Below are positions 1 through 12,559 of a stretch of DNA of 64,000 bases, piece by piece; the stretch's first letter is position 1, and each line of letters opens with the position of its first letter. The DNA is from Chrysaora quinquecirrha (Eukaryota > Cnidaria > Scyphozoa > Semaeostomeae > Pelagiidae), in the NCBI GenBank assembly GCA_014526335.1, contig JACTAT010000052.1, positions 5,094,938-5,158,937 on the forward strand. The letters are read 5' to 3'. Both the position numbers and the translations under genes were made by a program. Below the pieces are notes generated by a model. It did no database searches. It was given only the letters and a program-made list of their open reading frames with translations, and had not been told where the DNA came from.

Positions 1-1413
1 CGAAATATAGTAGGCATCAAACCAAACAAATGAATGAATCTCATTTATTCTAAAAGAATTTTTCGCTAAAACCGAATCGTTTCGCAACAAATTTACTATC
101 GTTGCAGAAAAATTATGATGTTGCTTCTCCAATTTTAACTAATATGCAGAAAATCGCAATCGCATCTGGTTATGATTCAGAAAGAGTATGGTGCCTTTTT
201 TCATCCATGGCGTAATACATTGATGCACCAAAAAGACAACGTAGCACCCCGTGAGGGGAGGGGACTTCATTATTGTAATACATACTTGATGTTCCTAATG
301 GACATCAAGTTGAAATGCATTGTTGTCTATGTTTGTTAACTATTATATCCATATGTTTACACTCTATAATATATACTTGATGTTCTTTATGGACGTCAAG
401 TTGAAATGTATTAAAAAATGGTAGGATGGAATTTCTACTTTCCCTAGACAATTCCCTACATAAAAATTGCTAAATTTGGTACCCTTGGCTAGACCAATAT
501 TGTAAAAAAGTATATCCTTGGCTAGACAAATAAAAAATATACCCTCCATTTGCAATCGTCAGTTTGCCAGTTTGCCAGGCATAACAGATATAAGCGCGCA
601 GCAGCAAACAGGATGGAGATACAATACACGGGGTCGCCAAGACTGCCTATGTCTAAAATTAGAGGTTTAGTCCTATTTCAAACTGTAAAGCGCTCTAGAG
701 TGCATTATCAAACTAGTCTCAAATTATACAGCGTATACAAGAATCAAACTGGCAAATGATTACAATGTTGTTGTTCAACTGCTGAAAAGGTTGTGTTTCA
801 CGGCATTTTAGAGTTCAAATTTTCAAAATTTTCCCGGGGAAGCATGCTCCCGGACCCCTCTTGCATGTGTGTCCCCCATTTCAATATGATGTTCTATCAT
901 TGAAGCATAATATTCCTGGGCTGACGGTTGTGTGCAAAGCATGGGAAACATAAAGAAATTCGCCAAGGAAAGAGCAACAGTCAAGCAACACCCATCTCTA
1001 GAAAGCCACGCCCATTTTGTCGGCAAAATACCGAGCTACACCCCCCTCCCCCAGTCGTTGAGTCCTAGCGACGGCCCTGTTAATTATGTTAATTATGTTT
1101 ATGTTGCTGTTTACATATGTCAACTTACGTTTATCTGATTTTTGTTATAGTTTTGTTGTTAGAGACTCTAAGGACTCTAACTTTGTAGCTAGCTAAAATG
1201 GGTTTCTAATATTATAATTTTGGCATTAACTATCGTAGAACATACCTCATCAGCAATGTTCAATGCCATGCTTAGTTCATCAGTTTATCAGGATTATGAC
1301 GATAATTATAATGATGATTACGACCATGATGGTAGAAAATTCATATAGTATACTGATACGTTGATATTAAAAAGTTGCATGACAAAAACCAAATTTCAGC
1401 ACTCTTTCTCTTA
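1..1413. other. Intergenic, no gene seen
   Basis: No open frame here looks like a protein and no splice-linked exon set was found. The stretch is AT-rich. It holds a pair of small hairpin repeats (283-411, listed separately). Near 1040-1075 a scrap ending in 'gagtcctagcgac' resembles the tail of the SINE found at 7975 and 35575. Confidence 0.6.
283..411. repeat. Two copies of a 38-bp hairpin repeat
   Basis: The segment at 284-321 recurs with few changes at 375-411. Each copy is a small hairpin: ACTTGATGT, a loop of about 10 bases, then ACATCAAGT (ACGTCAAGT in the second copy), followed by TGAAATG. The second copy keeps pairing by G:T. Function unknown; probably remnants of a foldback element. 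Confidence 0.55.
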
Positions 1414-1417
1414 CAAC

Positions 1418-4400
1418 AATGTACGGGTATATACATCCATATACTTATATATACTCTATATACACTATATACACCATATTCAAGAAGACATCTATGAGAG
1501 CATGAGATATGCAACTATATACCGGTATATACATCCATATACTTATATATACTCTATATACACTATATACACCATATTCAAGAAGACATCTATGAGAGCA
1601 TGAGATATGCAACTATATACCGGTATATACATCCATATACTTATATATACTTTATATACACTATATACACCATATTCAAGAAGACATCTGTGAGAGCATG
1701 AGATATGCAACTATATACGGGTATATACATCAATATACCTATATATACTCTATATACACTATATACACCATATTCAAGAAGACATCTCTGAGAGCATATT
1801 CTATATACGGGTATATACATCCATATACTTATATATACTCTATATACACTATATACACCATATTCAAGAAGACATCTATGAGAGCATGAGATATGCAACT
1901 ATATACGGGTATATACATCCATATACTTATATATACTCTATATACACTATATACACCATATTCAAGAAGACATCTATGAGAGCATGAGATATGCAACTAT
2001 ATACCGGTATATACATCCATATACTTATATATACTCTATATACACTATATACACCATATTCAAGAAGACATCTATGAGAGCATGAGATATGCAACTATAT
2101 ACCGGTATATACATCCATATACTTATATATACTCTATATACACTATATACCCTATTCAAGAAGACATCTGTGAGAGCATGGGATATGCAACTATATACAT
2201 ATACATCCATATACTTATATATACTCTATAGAAGACATCTGTGAGAGCATGGGATATGCAACTATATACGGGTATATACATCCATATACTTATATATACT
2301 CTATATACACTATATACACCATATTCAAGAAGACATCTATGAGAGCATGAGATATGCAACTATATACCGGTATATACATCCATATACTTATATATACTCT
2401 ATATACACTATATACACCATATTCAAGAAGACATCTATGAGAGCATGAGATATGCAACTATATACCGGTATATACATCCATATACTTATATATACTCTAT
2501 ATACACTATATACACCATATTCAAGAAGACATCTATGAGAGCATGGGATATGCAACTATATACGGGTATATACATCCATATACTTATATATACTCTATAT
2601 ACACTATATACACCATATTCAAGAAGACATCTATGAGAGCATGAGATATGCAACTATATACCGGTATATACATCCATATACTTATATATACTCTATATAC
2701 ACTATATACACCATATTCAAGAAGACATCTCTGAGAGCATAGGTTGGGTCACTATATACGGGTATATACATCCATATACTTATATATACTCTATATACAC
2801 TATATACACCATATTCAAGGGGACATCTATGAGAGCATGAGATATGCAACTATATACCGGTATATACATCCATATACTTATATATACTCTATATACACTA
2901 TATACACCATATTCAAGAAGACATCTATGAGAGCATGAGATATGCAACTATATACCGGTATATACATCCATATACTTATATATACTCTATATACACTATA
3001 TACACCATATTCAAGAAGACATCTATGAGAGCATGAGATATGCAACTATATACCGGTATATACATCCATATACTTATATATACTCTATATACACTATATA
3101 CACCATATTCAAGAAGACATCTCTGAGAGCATGAGATATGCAACTATATACCGGTATATACATCCATATACTTATATATACTCTATATACACTATATACA
3201 CCATATTCAAGAAGACATCTCTGAGAGCATAGGTTGGGTCACTATATACGGGTATATACATCCATATACTTATATATACTCTATATACACTATATACACC
3301 ATATTCAAGGGGACATCTATGAGAGCATGAGATATGCAACTATATACCGGTATATACATCCATATACTTATATATACTCTATATACACTATATACACCAT
3401 ATTCAAGAAGACATCTATAAGAGCATGAGATATGCAACTATATACGGGTATATACATCCATATACTTATATATACTCTATATACACTATATACACCATAT
3501 TCAAGGGGACATCTATGAGAGCATGAGATATGCAACTATATACCGGTATATACATCCATATACTTATATATACTCTATATACACTATATACACCATATTC
3601 AAGAAGACATCTATGAGAGCATGAGATATGCAACTATATACCGGTATATACATCCATATACTTATATATACTCTATATACACTATATACACCATATTCAA
3701 GAAGACATCTATGAGAGCATGAGATATGCAACTATATACCGGTATATACATCCATATACTTATATATACTCTATATACACTATATACACCATATTCAAGA
3801 AGACATCTCTGAGAGCATGAGATATGCAACTATATACCGGTATATACATCCATATACTTATATATACTCTATATACACTATATACACCATATTCAAGAAG
3901 ACATCTCTGAGAGCATAGGTTGGGTCACTATATACGGGTATATACATCCATATACTTATATATACTCTATATACACTATATACACCATATTCAAGGGGAC
4001 ATCTATGAGAGCATGAGATATGCAACTATATACCGGTATATACATCCATATACTTATATATACTCTATATACACTATATACACCATATTCAAGAAGACAT
4101 CTATAAGAGCATGAGATATGCAACTATATACCGGTATATACATCCATATACTTATATATACTCTGTATACACTATATACACCATATTCAAGAAGACATCT
4201 ATGAGAGCATGAGATAAGCAACTATATACCGGTATATACATCCATATACTTATATATACTCTATATACACTATATACACCATATTCAAGAAGACATCTCT
4301 GAGAGCATGAGATATGCAACTATATACCGGTATATACATCCATATACTTATATATACTCTATATACACTATATACACCATATTCAAGAAGACATCTCTGA

Positions 4401-4791
4401 GAGCATAGGTTGGGTCACTATATACGAGTATATACATCCATATACTTATATATACTCTATATACACTATATACACCATATTCAAGAAGACATCTATGAGA
4501 GCATGAGATATGCAACTATATACCGTATATACATCCATATACTTATATATACTCTATATACACTATATACACCATATTCAAGAAGACATCTATGAGAGCA
4601 TGAGATATGCAACTATATACCGGTATATACATCCATATACTTATATATACTCTATATACACTATATACACCATATTCAAGGAGACATCTATGAGAGCATG
4701 AGATATGCAACTATATACCGGTATATACATCCATATACTTATATATACTCTATATACACTATATACACCATATTCAAGAAGACATCTGTTG
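1418..4791. repeat. 98-bp tandem satellite, about 34 copies, with higher-order structure
   Basis: A 98-bp unit rich in TATATAC steps is repeated about 34 times, with most copies nearly identical. Each unit has a TATATAC-rich part followed by a unique part (ATTCAAGAAGACATCT, then GAGAGCATGAGATATGCAAC). Variant units carrying AGGTTGGGTCAC begin at 2741, 3231, 3917 and 4407: spacings of 490, 686 and 490 bp, exactly 5, 7 and 5 units. That reveals a 12-unit (1176-bp) higher-order repeat present twice. Two short units near 2190-2240 are truncated. Because 98 is not a multiple of 3, the many 60-65 codon frames here shift from unit to unit and are not genes. Confidence 0.97.
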
Positions 4792-5599
4792 GAACTGCAG
4801 TTGCAGGCAGTTGCAGGCCACATCACTATATAATATGTATCCTATGTATATATACTACTAGATACTCGTATGTGTACATGGATTCAGTACAAGTGACTAC
4901 AACTATACTGCTATATTCAGAAATTTCAATCCGTTTGAAGATTTCGATCCTCTCCATAGGTCATACATGGATGCTCTGCCGGGTCGTTTGGATTCGGGTT
5001 TTGGGATGTGGATGCAGAAACCCCATGATTTTCAAAATCGCCGAAATTCGAGGTTTTGAAAAGCAACTTTTGGGTGAATAAATTTGTGAATATCGCGAAT
5101 TTGTCCGTACAACTCTGGGACAGCCCTATCTGATTTCAAACGGCTCTTGCAACAGGTACAAATAAAACAATAATTTCTTACAGCAGAACAGAAACTGAAA
5201 TATATCCTAAATCTAAATCCCCTGAAAAACTGTGACATACAAAAATATAAAACAAAATAAAAATTACCAATTGTTTAGGCAAAATTTACACCAACAGGCA
5301 ATTATTTAGTCAACATGGAGGCAAATGTTTCGTTTATAGTATATTCATTCAAATTTTACTTTTAATACAAATCCCAAGATTCTGCAATATTAGCATTAAA
5401 ATGCACTATTTATTGGTACACCAATTTTCTGAAAAATTACCTATAGCAAGCTGGTTTGCTGGTTTTTTGCAGAGAAAATCTTGTAACCTTGAAATATTCT
5501 ATGAAAAAATTTTACAAGCTTGATGGATCGTTTTCGGGAAGGAGACCTACAATATAGACCTGAATATACACTTATAAATTTAAACAGTTTTCAGTTTTT
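4792..5599. other. Intergenic, no gene seen
   Basis: Between the satellite and the 3' end of the clathrin light chain gene. No coding frame or RNA gene was recognised. The part next to 5600 is the 3' flank of that minus-strand gene; no canonical AATAAA was found immediately downstream of its stop. Confidence 0.5.
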
Positions 5600-6190
5600 T
5601 CAACGGATTAAAGGCTCTTGCTTCAAACGCAGGAGAATACTTCGCATTCTTGAAACATCTTTTGTGTTTTTATTAACTTTTGGGTTAAAATCGCACAAAT
5701 TGGCAACCTTTATCCATTCACTGCCTTGAACTGTGTTTGCCATATCTTCAATGAATTCCTCCTGGGCAGCTCTGTTTTCATTCTTCACTTTGTCCAGCTG
5801 TTCATTGTATCGATTGTACCAATCTTCCAATTCTTTACTTGCCTTTTCAGTCCATCTTTGACGTTCATCGTTTTCTTCTTTCTCCATATTTTCTAGTAGC
5901 TCGCTCTTCTCCTCTCTCCACTTCCTCAGAGACTCTGGCTCTTGTTGTTGAAGAGAAATTGTCAGAGGCGGAGTAGAATCATCAAGACTAAGGCCTATGA
6001 AGCCATTGACAACAGGGCCTACTTCTTCAGGTGCTTGTTGTTGGACTGCATCAGTGAAGTCGGCAGGCACTTGCACGCCGATTTGGTCATCGATCCCAAG
6101 TTCAGCTAGTTCACTCTGCTCCCTGGCAAGAAATTCTGCGGCTGGATCTTCAGCAGAGGCAAACGCATTAGTTTCTTCAAAGGAATCCAT
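5600..6190 (-). CDS. CLTA: Clathrin light chain (single exon)
   Basis: Clathrin light chain binds the proximal segment of clathrin heavy chain in the triskelion and regulates coat assembly on vesicles at the plasma membrane and Golgi. I chose the ATG at 6190-6188, giving 196 residues beginning MDSFEETNAF; an in-frame ATG at 6244 would add 18 hydrophobic residues unusual for this family. Early comes the conserved EDPAAEFLAREQSELAEL segment. An acidic/Gln region follows, then ESLRKWREE opening a charged coiled coil (about residues 95-155) that binds heavy chain. The C-terminus WIKVANLCDFNP..KDVSRMRSILLRLKQ matches the family signature. Animal light chain genes usually have several exons; this one is intronless with intact coding, so a functional retrocopy is possible, although no poly-A tail or flanking duplication was identified. 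It is divergent from TMEM208. Confidence 0.95.
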   Translation of the reverse strand: MDSFEETNAFASAEDPAAEFLAREQSELAELGIDDQIGVQVPADFTDAVQQQAPEEVGPVVNGFIGLSLDDSTPPLTISLQQQEPESLRKWREEKSELLENMEKEENDERQRWTEKASKELEDWYNRYNEQLDKVKNENRAAQEEFIEDMANTVQGSEWIKVANLCDFNPKVNKNTKDVSRMRSILLRLKQEPLIR

Positions 6191-6269
6191 ATCCAGAAGC
6201 AATTTTAAGGCCGATGGATGAAGGGGAAGAGACAGCCAGAACATGTCTATGTTGAATTGAATTGAATCG

Positions 6270-6650
6270 GATCAATTAAATCTAATCTAATTTAATCTAA
6301 TCTAATCTAATCTAATCTAATCTAATCTAATCTAATCTAATCTAATCTAATCTAATCTAATCTAATCTAATCTGATCTAATCTAATCTAATCTGATCTAA
6401 TCTAATCTAATCTAATCTAATCTGATCTAATCTAATATAATCTAAATCTAATCTAATCTAATCTAATCTAATCTAATCTAATCTAATCTAATCTAATCTA
6501 ATCTAATCTAATCTAATCTAATCTAATCTAATCTAATCTAATCTAATCTAATCTAATCTAATCTAATCTAATCTAATCTAATCTAATCTAATCTAATCTA
6601 TCTAATCTAAAATAATCAAATCTTATGCAATCCAATCAAATCAAATCTAA
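6270..6650. repeat. (TCTAA)n microsatellite
   Basis: About 330 bp of a 5-bp repeat, TCTAA, with occasional TCTGA units and frame slips near 6436 and 6600. It starts about 80 bp upstream of the clathrin light chain start codon and lies in the shared 5' flank with TMEM208. The complementary strand reads TTAGA, which is not a known animal telomere repeat. Confidence 0.97.
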
Positions 6651-7013
6651 TACCTTACCAAAACTAACCAAACCTCAAAACTGCTGCAAACTGCAGTCTA
6701 ATGAAGTGGAACTTCAAGAAAATCCAATCGTAAACAAAAAAAATGAATTTTCTAATTGAGTTAAGAGTTTAATAGTGTCAAATTGAATTTCGCATAATAG
6801 AATCTGATCGAAACAATGGATGAAGTCGAATCAAATGGAACCATCCATTGTTCGAATCGACAGATCCGATCGGATCGGATCGGACAGAATCAAATCAAAT
6901 CGGATCCAATCGATTGTACCAGATGGATTTATTATTATGGATTTAAATTGAATTGAATTGGCAGCCTTTTGATGACACATGATTAGACAGACGGACATTC
7001 TTTTCTGGTCACA

Positions 7014-9795
7014 ATGGCGGTGAGTATCCTCAGTACTTCTCCGGTATAAATAGTTTTAGACATATATTTCTTTTAATAGATCCAATCTCCGATATTATTA
7101 GTCAAAATAATCTTTAGTGCATTTAAAACATAATTTTCAAAGTTTGCATAGTCTTGGGCTTTCGATCTTATGCCAGCAAGAATGCTCCTTTTGCGGTTTA
7201 TTTAGGCCTAAAAAGCACAAAAGCTGGTCGTGTGTGGCTTGCAGGCCTGTTTAAACACATCCCTAAGTTCTAAAGCTGATTCTGCAAGCAAATTGCAAAG
7301 GGCATGTTGAGCCTGGGTCTGAACTGAAAATCATTGTCAAACTTGTGAAAAATCTGAAAGTCTTATTTCACTCCTTATAAACTACCTTTTTTTGCTTTCT
7401 TGTAGCCAAAGCAGGCCACAAAGGGCCAAAAGCAAATAGACAAGGAGAACCAAGACAGCTTGAAATTTTATAGACACATTATTCTTTTAGCAACGGTAAA
7501 TATCTTTGTTGAAGGATTTCTCCAATGAAGTTTAGCAGGCATCATCACAAGGCAACACAAAAATTGATACCCTACCCTCCAGGTTGGAAAAGATGCTCAT
7601 TTTTGCCGACGCGTCAGTGCGAGCAAGTGAAAGTTGTGAGCTGCGAGCTGCGAGAAGCCTCAAAAACTGATGCTTGAGGTGCGAGTGAAAAGCCGCCAAC
7701 AATAGCAACCTTTTGTAACATGTGCGAGATTTCACTTTCAAGGATGCGAGTAGAAATTTTTTTTTGAAATCGTAGCTGCGAGTGAAAACATGTTTTCCAA
7801 CCAGGCCTACCCTATACCCCTAACCCTAGAACGTAACACTGTAACCCTTACCATAACACAAGCTCTACTGTTTTTCAGAATGTTAAGTTTTTAGTTCATT
7901 TTGATGACTGCCTGATAAACTGCTTTGTAGCCAATTTCTTGAAGGTGGCGTGGGATTGTTTTCTAATTGACTTGTTGTGTCAGGAGATCAGTGTGGTCAG
8001 GGTCTCGAGCCCTGTCAGGGTAGCGTCACAGCAAGGGTCAAGGTCTCGATTACTAGTCTACTACTGAGATCCTAGTCACTGGCCCTAAAACACCATTTAA
8101 CCTTCACCGTCTAATCTAGCTTGCTTGTAGTGCCAAGAGTTTAGCAAGGTTGGGGCTCTAGCCAAACCCAAACCCACACAGCTGAGTGGCAATTCACTCC
8201 TGAGGGGCAATAATCTTGTCTCATACATCTGCTGGAGTCTAGTGGCAGCTGGAATCTTTATTGTTTCCGTAGGAATCTTGTAAGAATCCTTTTTTCAATA
8301 GGGATCTTGTATTCTTGTATGCTTCTAAAGATTGAAATGCCACCTGCAAACAGCCAGGGACAAAATCTCATTACATCCACTTCTGAGATCTTAGCAACTG
8401 GTGCTCAACACCTCTTCAACTGCAGTTAATTCACCTACATTTCATTTTATCATTGCGATTGTTGTCATTCTTCTATTTAAACTTTTTCTTAATCTCAAGC
8501 TGTTTTGAGAATTTACATTTACATATTTGTATTTCAGGTACTTTATGCAGCAGTTAGGTTCATACTCCTTGGCAGTTCTTTGCACTGGCTGCATTATGTA
8601 AGTGTGGTTTTCTTTTTATAATTTTCTGTATAAACAATATTTTCTTGAATTACAAAAAAAGATTATTCCACAATTTGCAAATTGCATACCACAACTGATT
8701 TGCCTAAACCTAAACTATGCAAAATGGTATCAGTGCCCTTGGTCTTGGCTGTATGATTCGGAGAGTTCCCAGGGGGGTGCTCATATATCTTTACGATATG
8801 TGTGCTCAGGCTACTTTTTTGGGTCTAAATGCAGTAAAATTTATTTTTTTGGGTCAGACAATCCCGTAATTATTTTTTTGGGTTCATGAAATTCAGTATT
8901 ATTTTTTGGGGTCTCCAAATACAATCATACAGTACAGTAATTCATAAGACAGTAGAATTGATAGTATATCATATTATAAGAGTTTTTTTTGACAACTAGA
9001 AACAGCATGCTTTCGTCCTAAAATCTTAGGAAAGAGAGAAAGTTGATCACACCCTTAAAAGTTGCAGAAATTTCCAACCACTCCCTTGTCATACTGTAGT
9101 TGCCAGACAACTGGCCATTAATGTATAAAGCAGTATTAACATTATTTTTTGGGTAAATTTTCTTGCTTGAAATTATTTTTTGGGTTTACCGTTGGCACCT
9201 CTGCGTGAGCACCCCTATCGTAAAGGAGTACCCCCACTGGGGGAAAGTTAATCTCATAATTTAATCATTGATAAAAATATGGAAATTTGTCTTTTCAAGT
9301 TTCATAAAATTATACTTCTTTCTATTTCTTGCTTTTAGATTCTTCTTTTTGCATTTGCTGTAGTTCATTTTGCTACATATCAATTTATGAATAGCATGGC
9401 ATCAAAAGGAATTGATCTAAATGTTCCATCTGGAATGGCTGAACATGCAAAAGATATAATTCTGCTAACTACAATTATCCAAGCTCTTAGCCTTGTATCA
9501 GCATATTTTCTGTTGCTCTGGCTTTTGGTAAGTGTTAGGCTCTAGCTCTGCTCTTTTTCTGACGTTGATACTCTGAAGAGTGTCAAACAGAAAAGCTTTG
9601 AAGTATATGTCCAATGTTGTTTCGTGCTTTTGTTAGTTTTTTTTATTTTTATGTTTATAGGTGCCTGGTTATGGATTTTATTTGTTATGGGTGAACTTTT
9701 TGGGGCCTTGGTTTTTCGCTGAACCCCCAGAAATGGACGAGAAGCAAGCGAAGAAAATGGAGCGAAGAGCCAAGCGACAATATGTATATAAATAA
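7014..9795 (+). CDS. TMEM208: Transmembrane protein 208 (SND2 homologue), 5 exons
   Basis: TMEM208 is a small ER membrane protein of the SRP-independent (SND) targeting route for membrane proteins. Exons by splice signal and phase: 7014-7019, 7406-7495, 8538-8597, 9339-9527, 9661-9795, all phase 0, total 159 aa plus stop (human 173). The first exon encodes only Met-Ala before a GTGAGT donor, and the second begins PKQATKGQKQI, matching the vertebrate N-terminus MAPKG...GKKQI. Other family matches are DSLKFYRHIIL, a hydrophobic pair, GIDLNVPSGMAEHAKDIILLT (vertebrate DLNMEQGMAEHLKDVILLT), then a hydrophobic segment and YLLWVNFLGPW. The tail is basic (KQAKKMERRAKRQ). AATAAA overlaps the stop codon. 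Introns 2 and 3 carry transposon copies. Confidence 0.95.
7579..7805. mobile_element. MITE, family CCTGGTTGGAAAA (TMEM208 intron 2)
   Basis: A 227-bp segment with near-inverted ends (CCAGGTTGGAAAA / TTTTCCAACCAGG). A second copy lies in reverse orientation at 41648-41882, in intron 1 of DECR1 copy B. The interior reiterates GCGAG/GCTGCGAG words. No coding capacity. Confidence 0.75.
7975..8110 (+). mobile_element. tRNA-related SINE, family B
   Basis: The body reads GTGTCAGGAGATCAGTGTGG, a TCGAGCCC box-B-like word, TAGCGTCACAGC, then CTACTGAGATCCTAG. Related copies occur at 33740, 35575 and 42765. The fullest copy (42765) has a TGGCATTGTGGTCA box-A-like head, which suggests a tRNA-derived SINE. 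Confidence 0.7.
8767..9243. mobile_element. Inverted-repeat element with keyword ATTTTTTGGGTC (TMEM208 intron 3)
   Basis: The ends are imperfect inverted repeats: CCCAGGGGGGTGCTCAT..CTTTACGATA at the left and TATCGTAAAGGAGTACCCCC at the right. Inside, the word (A)TTTTTTGGGT(C/T) occurs six times in the same orientation (near 8813, 8845, 8873, 8903, 9145, 9175). No coding frame. Another element of the keyword-reiterated type. Confidence 0.7.
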
Positions 9796-9910
9796 ATGAA
9801 ATTGAAAATTTTCGTTGTCACGCTAGCGAACCTGTACGCACTAATGGGAGAAGTACTACAGAGACAGTTTATTATGCTTGATGTGGTTGATAGGTAGACT
9901 CAGTATATAA

Positions 9911-10231
9911 AGCCCTGGCCAAACAATCAAACATTGTTGGTTTAACATTTGAAACTTTCTTGCGAAATATGAATCTTAGGCCCCTTCCAAACCATCAAAC
10001 ATCGTTCGTCCAACATTTGAGATTGGCTTGTCAAAAACATTGCTCGTCCAACATTTTTTGCTTGCGTCAAGCAAAAAATATTTTTGAAATTTTACAGAAA
10101 ACATCACGCCACAAAGTTTGTTACTTTTGATTGTCAAGCAATGTTTTTGGACGTGGCCAAACGGTGAAACATTTGTTGTACAACAAATTCAGAATGTTGG
10201 AACAACAATGTTTGATCGTTTGGCCACGGCC
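9911..10231. mobile_element. GGCC-ended MITE, keyword CAAACATTG
   Basis: It begins AGCCCTGGCCAAACAATC after TAA and ends GATCGTTTGGCCACGGCC. The interior reiterates AACATTG/AACATCG and CTTG(T)C words. It appears to contain a second, nested start near 9980. Same family as 11773-12230. Confidence 0.75.
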
Positions 10232-10647
10232 TCATTAGTGCATACAAATTCGTTAGCGTTGTTGTTTTAGAAAGCTGTAGTATTTTGTTTAAAAGTTGTT
10301 TAATGATTTATTTGTTCTGAAGGAAAATATTCGAAATTTAGGAATCCAGAAATTTAGGAACATTAAAACACCGGAGTGTTTCATTCATTAAGTTTTGTGA
10401 CCACGTGATAAATCCAACGTCACTTGATTTGAAGACATGAAAATATAAACAAAAGAATACGTGAATGAAAAATACAGTTTCTTAGATAAATTCGGTAATA
10501 TTGTTAGTGAAATAATAGCCGTCTTTTAGTTATTTAACTCTAAAGAAATTTGCACGAAATGATTAAGTATGGTATTAAAAAGAATCGCGCAAGAACCAAG
10601 ACCTTGCATTCTTATTCATCTCCAAATCTGAGTGCCCGGCGAGCTAA

Positions 10648-11088
10648 AGCTCTGGCTAAATGATCAAACATTGTTGAACACTGGCTAAATGATCAGACAT
10701 TTGGAATTTTCTTGTCAAAAAAATGTTGGACCGTTGGGCCACGTCGCAGAACATTGCTCGTCAAAAATGTTTTGCTTGAAAACAATGCTAAGAAGATTTT
10801 AAAGGAATGTTTTCTGACATGGCCAAACGATTAAAAATTGTTTGCGAAACATTGAACATTTTCTTGTCAAGCAAAATGTTGGACTGTTTGGGCACGTTGC
10901 AAAACATTGCTCGTCAAATGTTTTGCTTGAGACAAGCAAAGATGTTTTTGAAATTTTTGAAAACATTGCTAAGCAGATTCTATGTACTTGTTGAGCAACG
11001 TTTTGTGCGGCGGACAAACTATCAAACATTGCTTGTAAAACAAATCTCAAATATTTGAAAAACAATTTTTGATCGTTTGGCCAGGGCC
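10648..11088. mobile_element. GGCC-ended MITE, keyword CAAACATTG
   Basis: Preceded by TAA; starts AGCTCTGGCTAAATGATC and ends GATCGTTTGGCCAGGGCC. Between the ends, CAAACATTG, AAAACATTGCT and GGCCA(C/A)G words recur about every 40-60 bp in both orientations. The two overlapping 80-90 codon frames here are by-products of the repeats. Confidence 0.75.
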
Positions 11089-11772
11089 CAGGTGCCCAGG
11101 ACGAACAATGAATTTATTTAGGAATGCAGCCTCGTTCCCAGGGATACTCAGGCAGGCCAGCAAGCAAAGCTATGTATTTCTTTCAAAATAGCCCCGGGAA
11201 CGCGGTTGGGAGGAATGTAGTTGAGGCAGGGTGGTGGGAGTCTTGGTGATTGGGTGTGGAGGGGGGGGGGGAGCGAAGACAAAGACGAATATAATTATAA
11301 AAAGTCTACTGCCCCACGTAGGTGTTAACCAAAAATGAAACAAAAAAACAACGAGAATAATCTAACGGTTTTTTATCATTTGAAATAGCTAACCTAAATT
11401 TTATATTTACAAAAATTAATAACTATTAATACAATACAAGTGCATCAATAAAAACATACGGAAAAATTAAATTGACTGAAAAGTATCAAAATGCAATTAA
11501 ACAAGGTAAACAATTACCTAACTTGAAAAAGATGTACAAGTGTGGGCAATGGTCCTGATAATATTAAGGTTACTAGCTCCAATTAACCAGTTGAAGGTTA
11601 CCGGTTAATCGTTATGATATATCGGCCGATAAATAAAACCTGGACCGCAATTAATCATATACAAAAATCGGACACTATATTTCCTAAACGGAAAACCTTT
11701 GTTTTGAGAGCTGTTCTCAAGCAGAACAAAAGAATATCTGTAAATTAATATCCTACAATCTCCCAAGTCTAA
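11089..11772. other. Intergenic, no gene seen
   Basis: Between two GGCC-ended MITEs. Contains a short G-run (about 11262-11272). No coding exon or RNA gene was recognised. Confidence 0.5.
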
Positions 11773-12230
11773 GGCCCTGGCAAAACGATCTTTGATAAAA
11801 AATTGTTGGTCACACATTTCAAATTTGCATACAACGAATGTTCGACCGTTTGGCCGCGTCCAAAACATTGCTTTCCAACATTTTGGAACAACGAAGCTAT
11901 TGCTAATGCGCAAGCACGAACGCCTTGTTGCTTAGAAATGGTGTTAGGTGTTGAAATGTTGCAGGTTGTTGGAGTTTGTCAAAAACAAAAGAAATGTTTG
12001 ACAAGCAATGTTTGAAACGCAGCCAAACGATTAAACATTGCTTGACAAGCAAAATAAGCAAAATTTTGTTGCGTGATGATTTTGAAAAAGTTGAAAACAT
12101 TTTTCGGTACACGCACGCAACAAATGTTTGACAAGCAATGTTTTTGGATGCGGCCAAACGGTCAAACATTTTGCTTGACAAGCAAATTTCAAATGTTGGA
12201 CCAACAATGTTTGATCGTTTGGCCAGGACC
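11773..12230. mobile_element. GGCC-ended MITE with TAA target duplication
   Basis: The best-delimited member of the family: CTAA then GGCCCTGGC at the left; GTTTGGCCAGGACC then TAA at the right. The 3-bp TAA duplication with GGCC-type ends fits PIF/Harbinger-like elements. The interior has at least eight AACATTG/CAATGTTT words and several GGCCAAACG/CGTTTGGCC words. Non-coding. Confidence 0.8.
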
Positions 12231-12322
12231 TAAAGTTTATCAAGTAAACACGACAGACCCCCTAAGCGACTTTGCTACGTTCTCAAATACACTTGAAATC
12301 CCTCCTATCCTCCTTATCTCGT

Positions 12323-12556
12323 TTAGGCAATGATCAAACATTGTTTGTTGAACGTTTAGCGACATCACAAAAAAAGTTTGAAAAACAGAATATATTGGGC
12401 AATATTTTTAAAAAAGACCAAAAACCCTTTTTCTTGACGCAAGCAACATCTGTTTGGCTAGCGATGTTTCGCGAAGTTATCAAACAGTCAAACATCTATC
12501 TTGACATGGGAGTTTCAAATGTTTGACAAACAATGTATGATTGTTTGGCCAGGACC
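12323..12556. mobile_element. GGCC-ended MITE, diverged or truncated copy
   Basis: The left end reads TTAGGCAATGATCAAACATTG (diverged). The right end is GATTGTTTGGCCAGGACC. The interior has AAACA(T) words as in neighbouring copies. Confidence 0.6.
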
Positions 12557-12559
12557 ATT

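Noticed and set aside
1418..4791. CRISPR-like array of regularly spaced repeats
   Set aside because: The whole 98-bp unit is repeated, not a short repeat with unique spacers, and the sequence is eukaryotic.
1361..5081. Many 60-127 codon frames
   Set aside because: Products of the 98-bp satellite. The frame changes each unit because 98 is not divisible by 3.
6270..6650. Interstitial telomere repeat
   Set aside because: TTAGA is not a known animal telomere motif; it is a simple pentamer microsatellite.
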